7,741 nt of DNA, taken from assembly GCA_034002905.1 (NCBI GenBank), contig JAVEZQ010000025.1, positions 1 through 7,741 of the forward strand, given 5' to 3'. The DNA comes from UBA8914 sp034002905. GTDB taxonomy: Bacteria; Pseudomonadota; Alphaproteobacteria; UBA9219. This document shows positions 3,905-7,741 of the stretch, piece by piece. The number at the start of each line of letters is the position of its first letter. Position 1 is the first letter of the stretch. The position numbers and the translations under genes are program-made. The notes under the pieces are model-generated. The model was not told where the DNA came from, ran no database searches, and was given only the letters and a program-made list of their open reading frames with translations.

Positions 3905-5353
3905 ATGGCAGGTCCAACATTGAAGAAAATTGTAGAGCATTCAAAAACAAGTAAAGCAGAAACCAACGATACGACCGATTACTTCTTTCCACCTTTGCCA
4001 AATTACGCGAGATTATCTGACAAGCTACTAGCCCAGGCTGAAACAGCGGGCGTCTGGTTGAAAGAATACAAGAAGTTTGCCAGCAAAGCATCTCCAATGA
4101 CCGCGCCAGAATACCATGAGATATTAGGCTTGACGTTGACCGCTACGGCAATAGCCAGGCGCGTGAGCTTGAAAGTTTCAACAGATAAGTTTTATCCTAA
4201 TTTGTATTCTCTGATTGTTGGCTCATCGGGTGATTCGAAATCTGGCGGCATAAAACTAGCCCGAAAAATGGGAAGGATGGCAGGATTGACGCCATTTGAA
4301 TTACCCGCATACATGTCACCGCAGGGATTGTTACAAGAACTAATTGGGCGCAATCTGGAAAACACAACTTCGCTGAACGACGAAGAACTTGCATACCTAA
4401 AAACGAAGCGGAAATTTTCAGCGCAAAGGGTTTTATTACTTGACGAATCGTCCGCACTGTTTGAATGGTTCGGACAAGATAACATGCAAGGCATCAAGTC
4501 ATTGGTTTTACGGCTGTACGACAATCCAGATAGAGAAGACGAATCGACAGTCGGGCGCGGCGCAGGTGTAGCAAGAAACTGCTATTTCAATATTTGCGGG
4601 GTGAGCACAAAAGCAGAACTTGACCCGTTTTTCAAAAAGAAAAGTTATTGGGCGAATGGCATATGGGCGCGGTTTATTTTCGTCACACCCTCATGGAAGC
4701 AACCGCCTTATATCTTTTTCCCTCCCGCGATGGAAATCCCAAACGATATACCTGGCGCATTAAAAACGCTGGCATTTACCCGCTTGCCACAGCCCGATGA
4801 CAACAAGCCCGCAAAAGAAATTACCGTCAGTCTTGGCAACGGTGTTTTTGAATTGTGGCAGGCATATGACAAAGCAACCCGGCACGACTTCGTAATCGAC
4901 GATAACCTAAGTCATCGGTACAAATCGAACTATAAACGTTTGCCCGCTATGCTGATAAAAACTGCAATCCTGCTTTCCACACTGGATTGGATTGAATCCA
5001 AACGCGCTGCGCCAGTTTTGGAAAAGAACCATTTTGCTCATGCTTATCTTCTCACAGAACAATGGCGCGAAAGTCTTCACCGAATGCTGGAAGTACCCAA
5101 CAAAGACGGACAAGAAGATAGTTTAGAAACAAAAGCACTCCGTCATATTCCAGCCTTTGGATCAAATTTTGTCATCACGCCGCGTGAACTCTCGCAAAAG
5201 TTGAACTTGTCCGGCGTCGATGAACGACAAATACTTGATAGGCTAATCCAACAAATGGAAAAAGATAAATTGATTGTATGGCGCACTGTCAAGCACATAG
5301 GAAAAGATGGCAAGGAATATTCAAGGACAGGATTAGTCAGGTCACAAGCGTAG
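3905..5353 (+). CDS. DUF3987-type replication ATPase/helicase with C-terminal winged helix
   Basis: A 482-residue protein. Residues 70-125 hold a P-loop, YSLIVGSSGDSKSGG, with Walker A G106-S113 (GSSGDSKS). Walker B is VLLLDE (176-181). NICGVST at 229-235 is in the place of sensor 1, and NGIWARFIFV (251-260) carries a conserved-looking Arg256 in the position of the 'GF.aRfLfv' segment of DUF3987 proteins. These are RecA/AAA-like ATPases of plasmids, phages and islands, thought to act as replicative helicases or loaders. Residues 405-475 (ALRHIPAFG..ITPRELSQKLNLS..) form a winged helix that may bind the origin. AAAGGA (3892-3897) precedes the ATG. The gene is visibly more AT-rich than those before 3500. 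It is followed by the heptamer array and a primase gene, giving a two-gene replication module. ATPase call firm, helicase role probable. Confidence 0.85.
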   Translation: MAGPTLKKIVEHSKTSKAETNDTTDYFFPPLPNYARLSDKLLAQAETAGVWLKEYKKFASKASPMTAPEYHEILGLTLTATAIARRVSLKVSTDKFYPNLYSLIVGSSGDSKSGGIKLARKMGRMAGLTPFELPAYMSPQGLLQELIGRNLENTTSLNDEELAYLKTKRKFSAQRVLLLDESSALFEWFGQDNMQGIKSLVLRLYDNPDREDESTVGRGAGVARNCYFNICGVSTKAELDPFFKKKSYWANGIWARFIFVTPSWKQPPYIFFPPAMEIPNDIPGALKTLAFTRLPQPDDNKPAKEITVSLGNGVFELWQAYDKATRHDFVIDDNLSHRYKSNYKRLPAMLIKTAILLSTLDWIESKRAAPVLEKNHFAHAYLLTEQWRESLHRMLEVPNKDGQEDSLETKALRHIPAFGSNFVITPRELSQKLNLSGVDERQILDRLIQQMEKDKLIVWRTVKHIGKDGKEYSRTGLVRSQA

Positions 5354-5358
5354 CACCT

Positions 5359-5425
5359 CCGTAGTAACTACTACGGTACTACGCATACTACGTACTACGG
5401 GGCGTAGTGCGTAGTACGTAGTACC
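5359..5425. repeat. TACTACG/CGTAGTA heptamer array forming long hairpins; candidate origin
   Basis: The heptamer TACTACG occurs at 5369-5375, 5377-5383, 5386-5392 and 5393-5399. Its reverse complement CGTAGTA occurs at 5360-5366, 5410-5416 and 5417-5423, plus CGTAGTG at 5403-5409. CCGTAGT (5359-5365) pairs with ACTACGG (5370-5376). GGTACTACG (5375-5383) pairs with CGTAGTACC (5417-5425), then TACTACG (5386-5392) with 5410-5416, then TACTACG (5393-5399) with CGTAGTG (5403-5409). The result is a stem of about 23 pairs with a 2-base bulge (CA) and a GGG loop. A run of nine C (5424-5432) follows, with no T run, so it is not an ordinary terminator. It begins 6 bases after the helicase stop. Iteron-like origin, single-strand initiation site or RNA control element are all possible. 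Confidence 0.9.
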
Positions 5426-5436
5426 CCCCCCCACCT

Positions 5437-5462
5437 TACTACACACCTGAAAGGAAGTAGTA
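5437..5462 (+). promoter_or_regulatory. Hairpin with the primase ribosome site in its loop
   Basis: TACTAC (5437-5442) pairs with GTAGTA (5457-5462), placing the Shine-Dalgarno AAAGGAAG (5450-5457) mostly in the 14-base loop, 2 bases before the ATG at 5465. Both arms are also able to pair with heptamers of the upstream array, so two exclusive folds are possible. Confidence 0.5.
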
Positions 5463-5464
5463 CG

Positions 5465-6460
5465 ATGAACGCACAAACCATAAACCAAACCTTTGATTTG
5501 CTATCCCTCGCACAGAGAGAAACCGAGTTGAAACACTCCGGCAAGTATTACATTGGACCTTGCCCTTTCTGTGGAGGCGATGACCGATTTAATCTCAAAC
5601 AGACCGATCATGGATGGTTATGGATTTGCAGAGATCCCAAAAAAAATTGTCCATCAAATGCAAACGGAAAATATAAAAGCCCAATAGATTACATCATGAC
5701 ACGTGACCGGGTTGACTTCAAAGAAGCTCTTGAGATATTGGGCGGCAGTTCTCCCTACACTGCATCAGGACCGCGCAGGGAAATCACCGCAGCTGCAAAG
5801 CCTGAAATCATCCTACCTGATTCGGACTGGCAGGCGCAACGTCTGAACGAGATCACAACGGCAAGCGATGCATTGCTAGCCAACAAGCCCGCCCGCGCAT
5901 ACTTGGAATCGCGCGCGCTCGATCCTTCGATGTGGAATGTCTTTTCTCTCGGCTTCGCATTGATCTACAAACGCCCCGCCATTGTCATCCCTTGGATGGA
6001 CGAAGAAGAGACCATCACGGCAATCAAGTATCGTTTCATCGATGACCGCGCGAAAGACAAAAGCCAACGCTACACAATGGCAAAGGGAAGCAAACAAATT
6101 TTATTTGGCTTATCCTTTGCAGGGTTGAGCGAAACCCTCATCCTGGTCGAAGGTGAATTCAACTCCATAAGCATTGCGCAGGTCTCCGCGGCGGAAGGCT
6201 TCGGGATCGATGCTCTATCCTTTGGGAGCGACACAACAACGCACGCAGACATTCTGCGCATCGTGGCAAGCGACTATCGGCGCGTCATTGTGTGGGCTGA
6301 TAATCCAGACATTGCAAACGATATCCGGTCATCCCTTGCCCGTCCAGCTGGGGCGATTTGCAGCCCTGAAATAGACGGCATAAAGTACGATGCAAACGCC
6401 ATGCTTCAAAAAGGCTTTTTGGCTGGTTTTCTGCATCAGACGATAAAAGACACGCCCTAG
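5465..6460 (+). CDS. DNA primase, CHC2 zinc finger plus Toprim
   Basis: A 331-residue primase-type protein. The zinc finger is near the N-terminus: GPCPFCGGDDRF with Cys33 and Cys36, then WLWICRDPKKNCP with Cys55 and Cys62. A helical linker (74-93, IDYIMTRDRVDFKEALEILG) matches the region after the finger in DnaG-like proteins. ARAYLESRALDP and FSLGFALIYKRPAIVIPW (143-177) resemble the primase core N-subdomain. The Toprim part has LILVEGEFNSISIAQ with Glu229 and, after VIVWA, Asp279 and Asp282 in the DxxD position of metal ligands. The usual long DnaG helicase-binding C-terminus is absent, as in plasmid and satellite primases. Its partner is presumably the upstream ATPase, and the array between them may be where both act. 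AAGGAAG precedes the start. Confidence 0.88.
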   Translation: MNAQTINQTFDLLSLAQRETELKHSGKYYIGPCPFCGGDDRFNLKQTDHGWLWICRDPKKNCPSNANGKYKSPIDYIMTRDRVDFKEALEILGGSSPYTASGPRREITAAAKPEIILPDSDWQAQRLNEITTASDALLANKPARAYLESRALDPSMWNVFSLGFALIYKRPAIVIPWMDEEETITAIKYRFIDDRAKDKSQRYTMAKGSKQILFGLSFAGLSETLILVEGEFNSISIAQVSAAEGFGIDALSFGSDTTTHADILRIVASDYRRVIVWADNPDIANDIRSSLARPAGAICSPEIDGIKYDANAMLQKGFLAGFLHQTIKDTP

Positions 6461-6483
6461 CCCAACACGGCGAAATTTGAGCC

Positions 6484-6500
6484 TGTAACAAGCCGTTACA
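6484..6500. repeat. Short inverted repeat TGTAAC-N5-GTTACA
   Basis: TGTAAC (6484-6489) and GTTACA (6495-6500) form a perfect 6-bp dyad with AAGCC between, in the 65-base gap ahead of the 64-residue gene. It may be an operator for the recombinase unit, but a dyad this short can arise by chance. Confidence 0.4.
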
Positions 6501-6525
6501 CCAAACCCAAAAGGCAGGTTGACCA

Positions 6526-6720
6526 ATGGCAAGGAAATCACCACCGATCACCATCGAAGAAATCCCAGGAGATGACTTCCCCGACCTCGGCGCGGCGCAA
6601 CGCTCCGCCCGTCTCACGCTGGCGGCTGATCTTGCCCTAACCATCAAACGCTTGATCAAAGGCGGTACGCTGGAGATCTCCGAAAATCAAATCAAGCCGA
6701 AAAGGAAAATCGATCGATGA
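6526..6720 (+). CDS. Small protein coupled to the serine recombinase, function unknown
   Basis: A 64-residue protein I do not recognise. The N-terminus, up to PPITIEEIPGDDFPDLG, is Pro/acidic and probably unstructured. Residues 23-45 (AAQRSARLTLAADLALTIKR onward) form one long amphipathic helix, and the C-terminus is basic (KPKRKIDR). AGG within AAAGGCAGG (6510-6518) is a fair ribosome site 7 bases before the ATG. Its stop overlaps the recombinase start as ATGA (6717-6720), so the two are translated together. Small proteins in this position can be directionality factors or accessory subunits of the recombinase, but nothing in this sequence proves that here. Confidence 0.65.
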   Translation: MARKSPPITIEEIPGDDFPDLGAAQRSARLTLAADLALTIKRLIKGGTLEISENQIKPKRKIDR

Positions 6721-7741
6721 GCGATTACATAAATGCGCCCCCGTCCAGCCTTCCACCTGGCAGCGAAGTAATTGCATACATCCGCGATAGCGGCGGACCC
6801 AACCAACAGGAAAGCATTGGTCAACAGGAAAGAGTCATCCTGGACTATTGCAAAACCTACGGGCTGGTTTTGATCCGCATCTACTCCGAGACGGCAAGCG
6901 GACGAAGGACAAAGAACCGCGATCAGTTTTTGGAGATGTGCAATCGCATCATGACAAGCCCCGCTGATATCCGTCCGCAAGGATTGATCCTTTGGGCTTA
7001 TTCCCGTTTCTCGCGTGACATCGTGGATTTTAATTTCTACCTGTACGGCTTGCTAAAATGCGGGCTTGTGATTCACTCACTCACCGAGCAGATCCCCGAG
7101 GGCATAGCAGGACAAATGCTATTGCAAGTCAAAGCATTTACGAATGCTGATTTTTCTATCCAGCTTGGGAAGCAGATCAAACGCGGCATTGCGGACCGGG
7201 TAAAGGCTGGCTATTCAAACGGCGGGCAAGCCCCAAAGGGATACCGCATCGTCAGGGAGTACGAAGGATCGAGGCGCAACGGCAGCACACGAATCGGGAT
7301 CAAGTGGGAGATCGATCCAGAGCTTGCGCCCATCGTCCGCCAGGCTTGGGAGTTGCGAGCAAGCGGAAAGAGCTATACCGAGATCACCAAAGCCACCCAG
7401 GGCAAACTATACACGTCGATCAACTCATGGGTGACACACTTCCGAAACGAAAGTTATCTAGGAATTGGCAAGGCTGGAGATCTGCGCATCGAGGATCATC
7501 ACGAACCCTTGATAACGTGGGAGTTGTGGCAGGCTGTCCGAGACGTTGAAAAACGCTACTTGTCACGATACCACCCAAGGCGGATGAAATATCCTTCCCT
7601 GCTGGCTGGCTTGGCTTTGTGCATTCATTGCGGCGCGGCGATGGTGATCCACACTTCGGATAATTACAGGTCCTACGTCTGCGGAAAGCGTGATAGAAAA
7701 AAAGGCTTTGCAGATTGTCCACAATCTAAAAGAGTCAATGC
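6717..7741 (+). CDS. Large serine recombinase, truncated by the window edge
   Basis: 341 residues are visible with no stop. The resolvase catalytic domain starts VIAYIRDSGGPNQQESIGQQ, with nucleophile Ser25 and Arg23. Further landmarks are SETASGRRTKNRDQF (57-71) and WAYSRFSRD (93-101) with Arg97, Arg100 and Asp101, the usual R-x2-RD catalytic arginines. The long E helix spans about 128-165. The recombinase domain (PF07508-like) follows, with GGQAPKGYRI (169-178) and W237-F242-Y247. A zinc ribbon begins LCIHCGAAM (Cys302, Cys305) and continues with Cys322 and Cys334. The remaining coiled-coil part lies beyond the window. Such enzymes integrate and excise elements at short att sites without host factors. 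The start at 6717 is fixed by the 4-base overlap with the gene before it. The motif YIRDSGG instead of YxRVS is an uncommon but known variant. Confidence 0.95.
   Translation, partial: MSDYINAPPSSLPPGSEVIAYIRDSGGPNQQESIGQQERVILDYCKTYGLVLIRIYSETASGRRTKNRDQFLEMCNRIMTSPADIRPQGLILWAYSRFSRDIVDFNFYLYGLLKCGLVIHSLTEQIPEGIAGQMLLQVKAFTNADFSIQLGKQIKRGIADRVKAGYSNGGQAPKGYRIVREYEGSRRNGSTRIGIKWEIDPELAPIVRQAWELRASGKSYTEITKATQGKLYTSINSWVTHFRNESYLGIGKAGDLRIEDHHEPLITWELWQAVRDVEKRYLSRYHPRRMKYPSLLAGLALCIHCGAAMVIHTSDNYRSYVCGKRDRKKGFADCPQSKRVN

Noticed and set aside
5359..5432. Heptamer array as a CRISPR array
   Set aside because: Units are 7 bases with no unique spacers, and they are in both orientations.
5375..5432. 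Long hairpin as a transcription terminator for the ATPase gene
   Set aside because: It is followed by a C run rather than T, and the GGG loop and many repeated units are not terminator features.
7304..7549. + strand 81-residue frame inside the recombinase
   Set aside because: Lies wholly inside the recombinase gene, whose motifs continue on both sides.

Overview
The window reads as one end of an integrative mobile element lying directly against a chromosomal tRNA-Val(CAC) gene. It holds a complete tRNA at positions 1-74, then about 14 protein genes, all on the + strand, ending in a large serine recombinase that runs off the right edge. No capsid, tail, terminase, relaxase or type IV secretion gene is visible, so within these limits it looks more like an integrative plasmid or satellite-type element than a phage. 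Composition is moderately GC-rich with many GATC and GCGATC strings and strong AGGAG-type ribosome binding sites. Together with the KGG-type small protein, this makes a Chloroflexota (Anaerolineae-like) host my best guess, but that rests on impression only.

Left part (1-1480). The tRNA is followed after only 48 bases by a small excisionase-type winged-HTH gene whose ribosome binding site sits in a 13-bp hairpin. A gap with no convincing gene follows (363-674). It holds a 13-bp tandem repeat, a terminator and a dense nest of inverted and direct repeats. Next come a small gene similar to ones common on integrative elements (675-959), a perfect hairpin, and two overlapping small genes; the second resembles the stress-induced KGG motif family.

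Middle part (1484-3480). An SH3b-domain probable lipoprotein and a polytopic membrane protein with a charged helical tail are packed 3 bases apart. A zinc-finger-like reading frame follows that lacks a good start and overlaps the membrane gene in another frame. A 287-base control region with GTCAC/GTGAC-type repeats precedes a MerR-type DNA-binding protein with a coiled coil, closed by a clean terminator.

Replication and recombination part (3608-7741). A ribbon-helix-helix protein with its own terminator is followed by a DUF3987-type ATPase/helicase with a C-terminal winged helix. Then come an array of TACTACG/CGTAGTA heptamers that folds into long hairpins and a CHC2/Toprim primase. Last are a 64-residue orphan and the serine recombinase, which overlap by 4 bases.

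The most striking non-gene signal is the heptamer array between helicase and primase. It is a strong candidate for a replication origin, a primase-loading site or a translational control element. If the element ends at the tRNA and just beyond the recombinase, circularisation would bring the recombinase next to the excisionase-type gene.
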